Source: Limanda limanda
Taxonomy: Eukaryota > Chordata > Actinopteri > Pleuronectiformes > Pleuronectidae
Direction of reading: 5' to 3'
NCBI RefSeq assembly: GCF_963576545.1
Contig: NC_083651.1
Coordinates: 16,725,580 to 16,789,579, forward strand
DNA length: 64,000 nucleotides
Part shown: positions 1 to 14,200 of the stretch, one piece after another
How the letters are laid out: each line of letters starts with the position of its first letter
Position numbering within the stretch: the stretch's first letter is position 1
The notes under the pieces: generated by a model
Told to the model about the DNA's origin: nothing
Seen by the model: only the letters and a program-made list of their open reading frames with translations
Database searches by the model: none
Program-made: the position numbers and the translations under genes

Positions 1-364
1 AGAGCTGAGCACAACGCGTCTATAAAGTCATGTGTATGTCCAGAATAGGAAGCAAGCACATCTCTGCATCTAAATAACAGAGCTTACATGCTGAAGAACC
101 AAAAACACTGGATGTTTCTGTTGAAAAAATCCCAAGGACCTAATATAACAAGGACAAGAGTCACATCCGCTCGAAACAGTTACAAGACAAAAACAGAAAA
201 TGGATTTTTTGAAGAACAAGGTTTAAAGTGTCAGATCTTCTTATTTGCTGAATCGATTTCATTCTCTAGACCAAGAAACATAAAAGCAAATGTTTATAAA
301 CTGTAGATATATGTAACCTGCAGGGTCACAGATAGAAATGCATGGGCTTGGGGACTTCAAACAC

Positions 365-597
365 CAGCGTATGGCTGGATTATGAAGCTTTTCTAGTTTT
401 GATGATCACTCAGAGTGCTTTTTCCATTCCCACATTCATAATGGAATTTATGTGCAGCACTATATCTATCACGCATTACTCACACACTGCTGCTACAGCC
501 GTAAGGGGCAATTTGGTCTTGCTCAAGGAGACTGGGGTTAAAACTGTCGAGTTTTCGGTTGGTGGACGACCCGCTTCCTCCTGAGACAGAACCGCCA
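365..597 (-). mobile_element. tRNA-derived SINE
   Basis: Read on the minus strand, the right end starts GGCGGTTCTGTCTCAGGAGG and continues with AAGCGGGTCGTCC. This is a decayed form of the RNA-polymerase-III box A region of a very common teleost SINE, which in better copies reads GTGGCTCAGGAGGTAGAGCG. The body then shows the expected CTTGAGCAAGACC and AATTGCCCCT and, near the tail, AAACTAGAAAAGC, which in good copies precedes a tATATAAAT end. It is diverged and surely inactive. Family assignment is from recognition, not a library search. Confidence 0.65.
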
Positions 598-710
598 AAA
601 TTTATATTTGTATATATTTACATTCAGCCTTATAGGTTTCCATATTTGTGTTTTCTGCCAAATGTGGGTTCTTGTGTATGCATAGTCGAGACAGGCTGGG
701 ATATAGAGTA

Positions 711-910
711 TATGAGCATAGACATTGACTGAATATAAAGATGGACAACACGTCTACACTTCCTACCACTACCTGTCATGTCCTCCATGTAAAATGTCAA
801 ACCTATGGTGCAGACATACAGAGGACTTTTTGGCAGAGTGTTAAATAAATACAAAACTCTAACTTTCCCTGAATAGTAGACGCGCTGTTCAAGATGGAGG
901 ACACACAAGC
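711..910. mobile_element. Decayed MITE copy, GACTG..ATAAAGATGGA type
   Basis: GACTGAATATAAAGATGGAC near 727-746 matches the terminal motif of the MITEs at 5061 and 51721. The far end is poorly defined. It is a relic only, and the boundaries are approximate. Confidence 0.4.
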
Positions 911-3900
911 AGTGTGTTAGAACAGGACACCAGGGTTCCTCGATGGCTGAGCTCAGGTTTCCCTTTGTTTACCATCGTGTGTCAGCGTCTGAAAAAGATC
1001 GACTGGATCTGGAGTTCAATATGCTGTTCTGTCCTATGTGGCCCTGTCAAGTAGTTTAAAAAAAAAAAAAAATCCAACATCAGTAAAGTAAACATACATG
1101 GCTGTAAACTGTGTAAATCCCGGGATATTTGTGTGTCTATCTGTCGCTAAGCTTGAGCTAAACCATGCTCCGAGGTTCGGACGCGGCACAGGGACCAGTC
1201 GGGGTCTTTCAAACCAGAAAACAACGCAAAGTAAAAGTGAGTAATCTAATTTTCTGCTTCCATCAAACTCGCACAATCCCACCCTCTCTGGTTAAGCCCT
1301 TCGGGAACTTGGTAAACCCTTTGGTAAGTCTGCGGAGAGAGGGGAAAAAAAACCTCTCATGTATAATCCCTTTTAAGGGGATATGAGGAGGCTTTGCAGT
1401 AAACCTCCGGTAGCCACGAGTCAGGCCTAAAGCCCTGTGCCCTTGTTGTCACACTGGATGTCCAAAGTCTCACTCGTCCAGACACCAACACATCTTTCTA
1501 ATGTTAAGGCCTTTAAATCATATCTGTGCATCCACAACTTTTTTAAACAAATCTAACTCAAACTGAATCAACCCGATGAATAAAGAGACAACATTATGAT
1601 CAGTGTAATGACTCAGCACACCTTAACCACAGACTTAAAGGAATCGTAGCAGTTCTCATAATGCCTGTGATGTGATACAGTGCAATGCTCCTGCTTGTGC
1701 ACAACACAGCTACATGTCACATGTTATTAATAAAGGTTTGAGATATTTCATTGCATGTGGGTTTTTGTCATTTTTATTCTACATCATTTAAAAATGTTTC
1801 TGCACGAAATGCACATTTTTCTTTTTGTGACATCTGGACAAAATGACCACAGCAATTTTTCTGTTCAGGCAAAATGAAACAGGCGACAAAACCAAACCAA
1901 AGCTTAATAACAGCAGAACTTGGCCGTCACTTTTATTTACCATAGATCTACAAGCTCATGAAAAAACATCAAATAAAGTACTATTTATATTTTGTCATCC
2001 ACTCCCAGATAAAAATTATATCTTAAAAAAGCCTATCGAGAATAAAGTTGAAATTTCAAGATAAACATCGAACTTTTGATAATATATTAAACGTTAGCCA
2101 ACATTATATATAATAAGACTGGATCTACAAAATGCTGGTGTAGATGAATTCGTGAAACTTTAGCCGGCTTCAGAATCTTTTTATATTTTCCCAGATAAAA
2201 ACAATATCCTATTGGAGCTTTTGCAGAAATTAGGTAAACATGAAGTCTCTTTTAACCTAGTTATAAAACCTGTTCCATTAATGCTCACCTATTGAACCCC
2301 TGAGTCCTGTCAGTGCTAACAACGATGCATTTATGTGATTTGCATGTCTTACCTCTTAACACCTCTGTAAACTCCAATGAAAAGATTAACACCACCATAT
2401 GAAGGAGCCTATTTTCTACAATGTAAAATAATAAGCCTACTGGCATCAGAATACAACTCAAGCTGCACCTGATGTGACCTTGAAGGTATGTTAGTGCGTG
2501 TATTGTGTGTATTGTGAGTCCTACCTTGACATCTCTGCCGCCGTGTTTCCATCTCTAAAATCTGCAAAACATGGGAAAGTGTGTGAGACCTCAGCTGATC
2601 CCTGCACACTCCTGGGTCCATCTTTAGACGAGTCAACATATCCCATCACCGGAGACAGTTTACACTGGACTCACTGCGCTGACCTAAACCAACAGTTCTC
2701 TATGTGCAACTTACCCATGTCCACAGAACCATCTCCGAACTGATTTCCCTATTTACTCAGAGCAGGACTTGAATAATTCAGAGACACCCGAGCCTGTTTG
2801 TTCAGCTGGACCGGAAGCTGTGATATCACCTGCATCACCTCATGCACACACAGAGGTTTGTTGTTTGTTGTTGCTCCGGCTCCAGAAACTGACCTGGATC
2901 TGGAGGAAGTGAGGACAGGTCCAGTGAAGCTCTCCCCAGCACCAGCATCTCTCTGCAGCGAACCCGTCCAACAGTCCCGGTGATTTTACCCAGTGAAAAT
3001 TCCTCTGTGGCTCCATAGTACTGACTGTTTTCTCTTTGTCTAACAGGCAGAAAACCAGAGGCTTTGTGCGGCCTCCCGTCATTAACCCGGGGTTAAGGGC
3101 CTCCCTTGTTTATGAAATTTCAACCCAGTTACCCTGGAAGAAAAAAGCTCAGTCACATGGTAACTGAAGCCCCTATCTGGAATAACCCGAATAGCAGTTG
3201 AAAGGAATCAACCAAATACTTACTGTGTAGTCATTTCTCCTGGAATTTTTTTTTAAGGAGCAGGTATTTCAGTGGTCTCAGGACTCTACTGCACAGAGGA
3301 CTATTAGGCCAGGCATATGGAAATAAATTAGAGGAGCAAGAATTTTTTCATTTAGAGGATGTTGAGAAATGTTTTTATTTTTCTTATTTCGAAGATAAAG
3401 TTCAAACGTCGAGAAAAAAGTTTGTGACAAAAGATTGTTTTTTATTTTGCAGAGAAAAAAGCTGAAATGTCTTGAACAATCTCCAAAATTGTGGATATTG
3501 AGATTGAAGTAAATTAAGTCTTAATAAATCAGTTATTTTTAAAGCCTATCGTGTCAAGTGTTCAACATTGTAATTTTTGCTACACATTCAATTTATAAAA
3601 TACTAAAATATATTTCCCTCTGTAAAAATAAAAAAGGGTGCTAGTCTTTTTCTCAAGTCTGACCCTAATAATCTTCTGTGTACTCGAGCACTCAACATGC
3701 AACATTTTAAAAACATGTCCAAACTATTTTCATGTACAGTCACATTTCGGTTGCCACGGTCACAGGATGTGCTCTGGAAGTTGTCTCTTAAGATTCGAGC
3801 TCGAATGAGGCAAGAGCCTCACTCAACACAGTTTGAGGTGGATGTCTGTATCTAAAACAGACACATGTGACCATAGCAGCCAATATAGTGATTGAAGATA

Positions 3901-5060
3901 GGAGAAAAAAATAATTATATGAAGCAATATTTTAGCTTAATGGAGCTAAATCTAGTGTCTTGAAACCATATGTCCTGTTGTCCGTTAACATTTATACCTG
4001 CTACAAGTGACTCTTAATGAGTATTATACTTAATAATACCTCATGAGAGCATTAATACTCAAATAAAAAAAGTACAATCATCTGGTAAATATAGTCGACA
4101 GGATAATTTATATGAATATCCACAGACAGGAAAAGTCAAGGAGAAGAATCGGTGTGTTTATATTTTATTCACATATGTTACATTTGCATTAAATGTCCAA
4201 GTCACACTTTCTGAACAAACTCAGAAAGTTTGAGTCAGCACCTACAGTAATATACTGTATTCTCTCTTCATTCATACAGGAGAACACACAAGAGCTTTCA
4301 GTTACTTTTACCCCACCCCCCCGTTACTCATTGGCTATTTTGGTTGCGGTCATTTACAAAGTTGGGTCTGCAGAACACAGAAGGGAGGAGAAACTCAGGA
4401 AACAGAAAAAGCAGCATGCATGAATTCAAGAGGAAGGTTTTCAAGTGTTAGCTTGTTCCTTAAAAATTCCTTGATGCAGCACAATGTGGCCCAGCATTTC
4501 ATAGAGAGAAAAAAAATACAACATCAGGGATATCAGCAGTTTGTGCCGCTTATCACTCAGAAGAAAAATTATATATTTGCAGGCACTGGATAAATCTCCT
4601 CCCCACCAGAAAAAAACAACGGATGATAATCAGAAGAAAAAGTAGCTAAGACACTTGAATAATTGTGGTGTAAAGGATGTCATGCACAGTGTAGACCAGA
4701 TACTCAAATTTGATGATCTTGTAAAGTTGGAATGCAACTATGATTCACAACTAAATGATAGTTCTCACAGTAAATGCTCTGTACTGCAGTTTTGACTCGA
4801 CAATTTAAAAAAGCATCAAAAGGAAAATATTTTTATCAGACAGCACAGACACACAAGGAGTATCGACTTTTCTTGGCAAAAGCAACTTAGATTTCATAGA
4901 GTTTTAAATTTTGAGAGAAAACTTTGATGAAGCTGATATGTTTCTTTTCTCATGTGGAGTTCAGCTCTGCCGGTGCAGCAGGACACCAAATCAAAACATA
5001 TTTGATTCTGGGGGTTTGAATTCAGGGTTTCTGTGGAGCAGGGACAGCGAGTTTAGCTCA

Positions 5061-5508
5061 AAGACTGTATATAAAGATGGACGACATGACAGATCCCCAC
5101 AAGTGGAGCCAAATTATCTGGATCGCCCCCTAGTGGCCGGCTGCTGTATAGGTCATAAAACCTGCCACCTCCATGTTAGCAGATGGGAAATGGATAAATG
5201 AAAAAGTCAAAACACTTGTCGGATACATTTTTCTAAAAGATGTGTTCTGTCATTATCACTTTGATTTAAACAAACATCAAACTTTGCTTTTAATTACTTA
5301 TCTGATGCTGTTAAAATGAGGTGAAACGTCGTACTTGACAGCTGATAATAACTCGCGATTGGTCAAGTGGCTCCACACCACAATCACCACTCGGGCTCCA
5401 AATGACGTCACAAGCACAAGATGGCCAAACCTGTGTCAAGGATATTTAAGCTTCATTTTTAGTTTTACGTGACGAAGTGGAGACACGTCTACCATCTTTA
5501 TGTACAGT
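5061..5508. mobile_element. MITE with terminal inverted repeats
   Basis: The left end reads GACTGTATATAAAGATGG from 5063. The right end, 5491-5508, reads CCATCTTTATGTACAGTC, its near-perfect reverse complement. The interior includes GGATCGCCCCCTAGTGGCCG and TATAGGTCATAAA, segments I recognise from an abundant short element of spiny-rayed fishes. No coding capacity is visible, so it is a non-autonomous DNA transposon type. Family name not assigned. Confidence 0.65.
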
Positions 5509-6200
5509 CGAGGGTTTAGCAATTGAAAGAGTTGGCATTTGAGTTGCTTCTTCAGAACTAGCCAGACACAAAAAGAGCAGATGGGGCAGGACTAGGTTAG
5601 GTGAAGAGGGGAATCTTGAAACAAAGCGACCGCAAACCTCCATAAACATTAAAGTGAGTTGGAGTCAACGTTCCCAGCCATCTGCTGTAAACCCAAAGCA
5701 CAACCTTAGAAAAAAAAAAAGTCTTCACAAAAGTTAAAATCACTTACTTGAACAATGAGCAGCAGCATTTATTTAAATATCTAAAACTTATTTTTTTAAA
5801 CAGCAAAAACAGAAAAAAAGAATTCCTGAGGATGGATTGCAACAAGACCCATTAAAAAGAAAAACAAAAGAGTCTTTGCTCGTTTGCAAAAAAAACCTCT
5901 AGTGTGTTGATGGGTGGACTTGTCCTGCCGAGACACTGAGTGCAAAAACATCGCTTCACTCATCAGGAGCTTGAAACTCATGCCAGTACAGCAGAGCACG
6001 TTTTGATAAATAAAAAGGGATATGCATCAACATCAGAAATTTTGCAAAAAAAGTTGTCAAACTTTGCAGGGACTATCAGCACTCTCTACCGTATGTCATT
6101 TTTAACCCAAATAAATATGCAAGGCTTCAGTAGCCTGCTCCAAACCAATTTCAAATTTGGGCAAAGTTGTGCTTGCTTTACTTAGATCTCACCAAATTAT

Positions 6201-6206
6201 TTTATT
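6201..6206 (-). terminator. ubr3: Candidate ubr3 polyadenylation signal
   Basis: An AATAAA hexamer reads on the minus strand here, about 240 nt after the ubr3 stop. Other minus-strand AATAAA sites lie further out, for example at 5768-5773, so the choice is uncertain and long 3' UTRs are common for this gene. Confidence 0.35.
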
Positions 6207-6443
6207 CCCTGTTGAAAACCACACAATAAATCACTTAAACACACACGCGTGTTAATCTTTAGGTGTGATTGTACACCAAACTTCACATAAACCAAGGCTG
6301 TGGCAGCAGAAACCCTCACCGCAAGTTTGTGTTTATCACGTTAAAAAGTCCCAAATATTTTTGATCGAGACAGGCGCATGAGCCAGAAAAAAAAAATCCT
6401 TCTCCGTTCACGGGTTGCGGTTTTCTCTGGACTCTGGAAGATC

Positions 6444-8238
6444 TTAGAGTCCGTTATAGTGAGGCCCCCAACGCTTATTGATGTGATCAAAGGTGTGCGA
6501 TACCCACTGCTGCTCCAACACTCGATACCTCTCCTCGCATAAGAAGAGAGGCTTGCCACGGCTGGAGAAAGGCCAGAGGGGAAAACAAGAGTGAGAAATG
6601 TGTTTTCACTGCAGCAACAGGTATTAAAAAAACAGAAAAGAAAAAGCTGCGTCCTAAATCCATGCTGGATAGAAACCATGGGGTTTTGAGGACGTTATGT
6701 GTTTTTACTACAGAAACATCAGCATGCACACTGATATGTCATAATACTTACAATATAATACTTTTATTACTTATTATACTTATTTCCAAGTTTGCTGTAG
6801 CGCACCATTGTCCACGTCAGGGAATAGTTCAAACTAATTTTACTTTCTCGAAAGCTGCATGTACACTATATGGCCGTTAGTATTGGTAAATACTGAACGT
6901 AAGTACGATGAACACAGTATATGTGTATTTATTGGTTTTAACAGTTAAAAGCTCACTGCACAATATCACTTCTGTAATGGCTGCAGGTGATGTTTCATAC
7001 CGTAAATCCCGGTCCTCCTCTCCGTGAGCATCGAGGTACACAGAACCCCACAGGCAGAACCGATGTCCCCGGATGATGATGATGACTGAGGCGTTTATCA
7101 GTAGAAAGATGCCTGTAGCTGCTCCACAATGCTGCGAGTGCTACAAATGACAAGCGACACGTGAGTTTCACACGGATCATAACACTGCCAAAAAGCTGTC
7201 ATATAGATGTCATTAACAGTTTGGCCCTGCGTTTGAGACACTTACCAAAACACATTCACAAATACCCTGCTGTTTGCAACACACGCCTTTGAGACAGACG
7301 AAGGCGCCGCACACGAGGCACAGTGCAGGGTCTTTTGGCACCTTCTTGCAGGCAGTGCAGGCCTTCCTGTGATAGTACTGGAAGATGATATTGTAGTTGT
7401 CAGGTAGCTGCAAAAGGCGAGGGGACGCCCACTGAGGATCCTGGCCAAGCAACGTCTTCAGAGGAAGAGAACGGCAAGAGTCAGGCCACAGCTGTGTTGT
7501 CCACCACAGTCAGTGATGAATTATTCCAGACTCGTTATCATAAAACCCTTCAGCTTTAGTCATCAACAAAAATATAAAACTGAATATGCTACTGCTATCT
7601 GTTGTTTTTTAAATAAGTTGAGGGGGAAAATCTGAGTAGTTTACTAAATCTACCCAGTTTGCCTTCCTAGTTTTTATGATTTTGTTCAGCTATCAGATGT
7701 AATAAATAACAAAACACCTTAAATCCAATATGAATTGACATGCAAGGGAAGTTTCCCCAAATGTGTAATATCCGAGATGACAGCAGTGCTGAATCATGGG
7801 GGCGTTAGACACTGGGTTATTTGGGCAGTCACTCTCCTCAGAGACACAGCTACGGACCTTGTCAACCAAGGTTGGAACTCAAATTCTAAGTGTCAATAGC
7901 AGTTTTAGTTACATGAATCATTTTACAAAATGCCCAGTTCAAAATATGTGCTTTGAATTTTGACACTGCAGAGAGATTGGAAGTCCAAGAAAAAAAAAAG
8001 AATGAACTTAAATGCTGATATTTACCGAATAACGTGGTTTAGACAGAAATTCACGCACCACTGACTGCTCAGCCTTCATCTGAGAGAGCCCCTGGACCTC
8101 AGCACACCACTGGGTTACCAAGTCGAAGGCGCTGACCGTCCACTCCAGGAACGAGGCACTGTGCACAGTGTTGGAAGGCTGAGGGGCCGATGGTACGAGC
8201 CCCACACACACAGCCAAGGACGAGAACTCCTCCTCCTC
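6444..8238 (-). other. ubr3: ubr3 C-terminal exons 36-39
   Basis: The last four exons (8238-8026, 7455-7246, 7131-7001, 6561-6444) encode the C-terminal domain, corresponding to the autoinhibitory/UBLC cap of UBR1-type ligases. Visible conserved pieces are [67 protein letters not shown] and [20 protein letters not shown] before the TAA at 6446-6444. Several Cys and His residues suggest further zinc binding. The exon 38/39 junction splits an Arg codon (CG|C). No frame damage is seen. Confidence 0.93.
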
Positions 8239-11200
8239 CTGACAACAAACAAACAAGGAGAGGGGGTCAAACTCATGCCTACTTACATCCCGAAACATAA
8301 ATTCATACAAAAATGAATGCAGAGTACGGGCAGAAGGCTCTGTCCATTTCCATTTCTAACTTAGAGCATTAAATTAGCCTGTAGAATGACACTGATGTTA
8401 TAACATACCATGCAGCTAGTGAGGTTATCTCCATAGAGGTGGTGCTGCAGGAGGCAGGAGAGGCGGAGGAAAGGCAGGCAGAACTCCTGGAGGCTGAACT
8501 CGATAGACTGCGGGGACCACACACTGGAGCTCAGCTGGAAACAATAGCAACACTTGATCAATAACCAGCAAACAGCTCGGTGATAACACCGTGATGTATA
8601 TCTCCCCCTGGAGATGAGCAGAGATACTAGACCACTGTCTCTCACAGTAATGGCCACATGAGAGAGAAAGACACAGAGATCCTGAGGGCGGTTATGTTAG
8701 GAAGTGCTAAAGAGTCAGTTTCATGTCTCACCATTGACGTTTCCTCAGCGTTCACCTTGTAGACAGTCTTGTCCTTGGAGAGCACGCCGATGGTGTGACT
8801 GAGCAGCGCTTCAAACGACCTCTCAGCGTTTGCAGCATTCTGTAGCAGAAATGCAGAATATTCAGAGCAAGTTATCGATTATTAAATGACAAAGATTTTA
8901 TTTTTAATCGAGTTTGCGATCGTCTCTTTAGTTTCTCAGTGATGTGAAATGAGAAAACACCAAACTCCACTCACTTCTCTCTCTGTTACACCTAAATTAG
9001 CAGGTATATGCAGGTTATTTATACACGGGGGAACCTGCTAAAAGAAAAATGGTGATTGATGCCTTTCCATTTGCCAGTAGAGGAGTTCATCTTTCTGTTT
9101 TCTTCCCCGGTGCGTCATATTTGACATCATGAACGCAATGGAAACTGAGAAAATCTATGACCTCGCTGTCTTGCTAAATTAGCCCATGCACCTCGATGTC
9201 TCATTTCCTGAGATGATTGAATCAATTTCGATTGCAGACAAAAGAGATTGTGTCTGCTCATAAGGTTTATTCAGTTTTGTTTTGTAGGCCTTCAGAAAAA
9301 GGTAAGGCATTGTAACTATGGACAAAAACACATGAAAGAATCAAATTGTTCTGACTTAATCAATCTCTTGTTAGTTTTCAATTGTATGAAGGTCACATAT
9401 CATGATACGTCACGCATGTGTCTTCCTGTTCCTCCTCTTTAGTATAAAATCTGATTCACGGTAGAATATAATGACTTATGCAGAAAAAGCACAGGACAAT
9501 CATTCTTTGCACACAATATAACATCTGATAAGTGGTAGAGACATTACTGAATGTATGTTCTGATAAAAATTCAACTGGTTTGGCGTATTTTATAAAGAGG
9601 AAAAGCTGAGAGCATTTATCAAGCTGAAGGTGATAGAATATAAAACAGCAGTCTTATCTCGCCTGCCGTCCCTTGTCATAGATTTATAGAGGAGGAATTT
9701 CTAATCCATGGATTTCTTCCCTCCAGGCTCTGATCCTTGCTCAGACTTTATCTATTCTAACAACCTCAATTTAATTACAATGACTTTCTACCAAATATGG
9801 ATGCCGTTCTCGTCGTGGATTTGAAATCCATCTAAACGGCAGCCCGTGAATTCCCGCATTACTGTTTAATGACAGCGTAGTAAGAAGATAGGAATCCAGG
9901 CCCCCATTATGGATGGAAACACCCTGCAGGAAGACAGTTTCAGCTATTTGTCATTTGACATTCAAGGCAGTCGCTCCCTAATACAGATTTAATAGACTGA
10001 GGATAAATAGCCAATTAATGCAACACTCTCCAGTAATCACACTTTTCCAGATAATGAAGATCGATACTGTCGACTGTGGTAAGCATATAAATGAAATCGG
10101 AAAGGGCTTAATTCATCTCAATACTTAGTCACAAACAATGATTTACTAAGGTTGTGGACGTACTGTGGTTCCAGGGAAGTGTTCAACGAGCAAAGAATAC
10201 ATGTGGACAGACAACATATTCCCGTGTAGGCCTGAAACTGCACTTAGAGCAGAATTATTCAGGCGTACTGAAAAGGTTATGTTGTTTTAAGTGTGCGGAC
10301 CATAGACTGTATATAAAGATGGACGATGGACTTCCTCCAACTTTCCAGAAATATAGCCAAAATACCCACAAGATACAAACGATGCTATCTTGTGCATTTG
10401 GAGCCACAGTCTGTTCACTTAATTAATTATTAGGCTACACAGAGATTCATTGACTACAGAAGCAAAGCACAAGCGAAGCAAAGGCCAACCAATAAAATCA
10501 GCAAAAAGAAAAAAGTAGAAAGAAAAGAAACACAAAATAGTCAAAAATAATTATTAAAACTTCTTAAGTAATTAACTTGCCCTGACCCTGTTTATAGCAT
10601 TAAAAGCTCTGAGCATTGCAGAGCAGACAAAAGAAAGAAAGTGTCAACCTTCACTAATGGAGGTCAAATTAGCATGTGATGGTGAATAATGTCTCAGAGT
10701 CGTGTGAATTGATTTCACTTCTACCTTCTTGAGTGCTCCAGACGTGCTCCAGGCCTGCCTCTCCTCTGGGCTGAACTTGGTCGACAGAGCAGCCAGAGCC
10801 TGGATGAACTGCAGGTTGTACAGCATCTTCACCACACAGGTGAAGTGTTCTACGAGAGATGAGAGATGGTGACACAGTGAGCATGTGTTATCTTGAATTG
10901 AGGAAAAAAAGAGCATTAAAAAGGGCTCTTTGAGGGAGGTTGGTCGTCATTCACAAGGGCTTTGTGTTAGTTTCCGCTGCATTGTATAGAGAGCCTGACT
11001 GAACAGTGTGCAGGATAATTACCAAAGCATGTCAGGTGGAAAATGAAGGCTGAAAGACATTTAGATTTTGTACGGAAAAGAACATCAGAGAGTGGTGTTG
11101 GTTTTCTTTCACAGCAAAGTGGTTGTGTTGGTCACTGTGACATGAGTCAGTACACACAAGAAAACAGAATTCAAAAAAGGTCATCCCTCTTAACCAACAA

Positions 11201-14200
11201 GTGCAATCAGTACCACTCATAGACCAATCATGCCTCTCCCTTTCTGTTGCTCACTTTATAAAAATCAAGAGGTTTTTAAGATGTTATTTTGGCTTTAAGC
11301 ATATTCATTCAGCACATTACTTCTTCATTAATGTGCCTCTTATCCTGTTTTTTAAATTAATTCTCTTTTAATGTTTTTGCAAGAGCCAAGCCAATTTTTG
11401 GAGGCAGATGCCAATATGGATATTTGGTGTAACAAAATATTAACAAAAAACAATTTATGTAACCTAACAATATCTTATTATAATGTTAACCGTTTCCATC
11501 GAAGGCTTCTTTCAACTAAAACCATCTTTGTCGTGCTGTAAAAGTCCTCCCTGTCCCTGCCAGCGGTCAACCCAATTCACTCATCAATGAGATGATCTGC
11601 CTGCTGCGACTTTTCTCCCATTAAACGTGACTGTAGTGTGTCAGGCCAGGTCTTTATGGATTCCCCCCCCTCCCCTTACGTTTTGTTGTAAAGCTCTAAG
11701 ATGGAAGAAATGCAACGACAAGTCAAAGATAAGGGGGCAGATGAAATTGCAGCCCTCCCATCGCCAGGGTCGCCTCTCTCTGATGCTCACAGTCAAAACA
11801 GCAACAACAGGAGCATCGATAAGAGATGTGAAATGCTTCTGTCCTGCACTCAGCCCTGATTACCACAGATAACGGAGTTGTCCTTGAGGAGCAGCCGCCG
11901 AGCGACTCCACGCTCTCTTGTGGTGTCATGATACAGACAGAGGGGACCGTACCTTTTCGCAGCGGCTGTGGCATCGTGAGCACAAAGATGATCAGGAGGG
12001 AAGGGACGTCTCGAAACAGCATGGGTACCTCGGGTCTCTCTTCATCGAAGCTGCTGTGACAAAGAGCAGAAGAGCTTTTTATTACATTGCATTTATATGC
12101 GGATTCAATTGAAGATAATTGCCATCGCATTAATGCGATAGCAATTTAGCATTCTGGTTTTATGTCTGAATTTATCTTTCAATAAAAGTGTATTTTCCCT
12201 TCATTGAATGACAAAAAGATGGAGAAGAATAAGAAGACTATTCCGATATTTTCAGTTTTATTTAATATAAGCAGATGCGCATTCATGTCCTGGTGTCTGA
12301 CACATTACATATTTTTCTGTCTTAAATCTGGACTGCATGTAAGAACGTGTTATTTAATGTACAAATTATTTCTGTTGTCAGTTGTCATTGCAACAGTTGG
12401 TGAGAGATGAGCTTTAACAACCTTTCTCCCTGTTAACGCTGTAAGACAGCTTTCAGACCTGTTACTACTAAAGTGCCCACAGCCATACAGTATTCTCGGA
12501 GGAGCCATTAGGTGTGTAAAAATACTTTTTCGGGGTTTGAGGAGGGAGCACTGTCAATGACATCCTGAGGCGCTCAACCTGATCTAGCCCAGTTAAATAG
12601 GACAGAGTGATGTTTCATTATTAGAGAATCTTAAGAGGAACGTATGGAAAGTATAGTGGTTCAGTAGTCGAACCGGGGTTGAAAGCTCTGTCCTCTATTG
12701 CTTTCCTTCGATGCACAGTGGAATTAACTGGTGAGTGCTCTGGTAATGGAAGGTATTATTCTTTAAGTGCAGTTCCTCTTTTTCGAAACCCCTGAGGCCT
12801 TTCAATAGTCGAGTGGAGATTGGAACCTTGTTGAATTGTCAACAGAGGAGAAGGCATGTAAATGGAGATGGCACGCAATATGAATATGGAACTAGGGCTT
12901 AGAGACGTTGAGGTGGAAACACAGGGAGTGGGCCTTTTAAAAGACCCTTATTTGTTAAGCAAATTTGAAACTATATACACTGCAAGACCTGTGCTCTGAT
13001 AGCTTTTAAAAAAAAACCTTTTTAAAATACTGCTGCTTTGACCTGGGTTTTAAAGTTATGGCTTATTAAACACTCCGATATACAGGGATCAGCATGCTGG
13101 TATGGTGCTGGTGCGGTGCAGTTGTTCTCCTTACAGTGTATTTGACAGGGTCGTTTTGTTCTCTGCAGAGTGCCCGGTAATTTGCCAGATGCAGCAATTA
13201 TTGGTATCTATGGAAACCACGCGGGGTCCCTTTTTATGTTTTTAGCTCGTCTTTGTGTGGAAGAAAAAGGCTGTTGGGGGCAGGAGGATATGGAGGCGTA
13301 AAGAGAGAGCACAAAGTGGTTCTTTGATTGCATGTTTATGAGAGAGCGGAAAAGTGGCAGAAAAAGTAGGGACTGGGGAGTACGTGACGCGTACGATCGG
13401 ATTTATCGATGTACTGTTTGCGGCGGTGCTTAAAGAGAGAGTAACTCACTCTGCCTCTTTGCTTTGTGTAATCTGAGTCAGCTTAGTCCAGGGGTTGTAG
13501 GCTGAATCAATGCTGTACAGACGCATGTGCATGGCCAGCACATGGAACAGCTGATCTGAAAAGGAGGAGGAGGGGGGGGAACAGAACACATCATTGTTAC
13601 GTTCTCACAAAGCTCTGACAGGCACAAAAACCAGCGTGTGTCTGTTTATCTCAGTGCCCATTGTCACAACCCAGCAGCAGCAACCAGTGCAGATGAGAAG
13701 GATGAAAGCGGTTGACTTGAAGTGACTGCAGGCTAATGGTTTGACTCAGATAAAACCAGACCAAGTCAGGTGGACGCACTGTGGTTCCTCGATAGCCTCG
13801 AGCGAGTGTTTGGTCAGGTCACACCTGTTCGCTGTGAAACTAATGGAACATGAACAGAGACCCCCTGTGCACGCATAATCTCTTGTGTACACACTAGCTT
13901 TTAAAAGCAGGACATTTCAGAGCCTCTTAAGTCTTTGCCCAGATCAAGCCTGTCCTATAAAATGTAGAAGCACCAACTTCATGAGATTATAGCTGACTGG
14001 ATCTGGGTGAAAGGCAAGAACTAATTTTAAATGTTTCGTATCCAAAGTTAAAAAATGTGTCTCGTCTTGCTTATTAGTCCTGGAAGAAATTAACCTACTT
14101 TTACTAACTGTGAAATCAGAAGGTCTCGTAAATCCAGTAATTCAGATTAAAATCGTATTTGAAATCAGTGCCACTAAACCAATCACTTCCATTTGTTCTC

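Larger units (their letters stand above)
1..6200. other. Gene-poor flank downstream of ubr3
   Basis: I find no exon I can identify on either strand. Open frames are short and lack homology that I recognise. The stretch contains a tRNA-headed SINE near 365-597, a decayed MITE copy near 711-910, a better MITE copy at 5061-5508 and assorted A/T-rich tracts. Part of the right side may be the ubr3 3' UTR. A good-looking splice acceptor (pyrimidine run then AG at 3046-3047, plus strand) has no recognisable exon after it. In mammals the next gene in this direction is MYO3B; nothing of it is visible here. Confidence 0.6.

Noticed and set aside
13451..13550. Alternative acceptor for ubr3 exon 31 at 13550
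   Set aside because: It would break the frame with the preceding exon. The acceptor at 13555 restores the conserved NQLFH.
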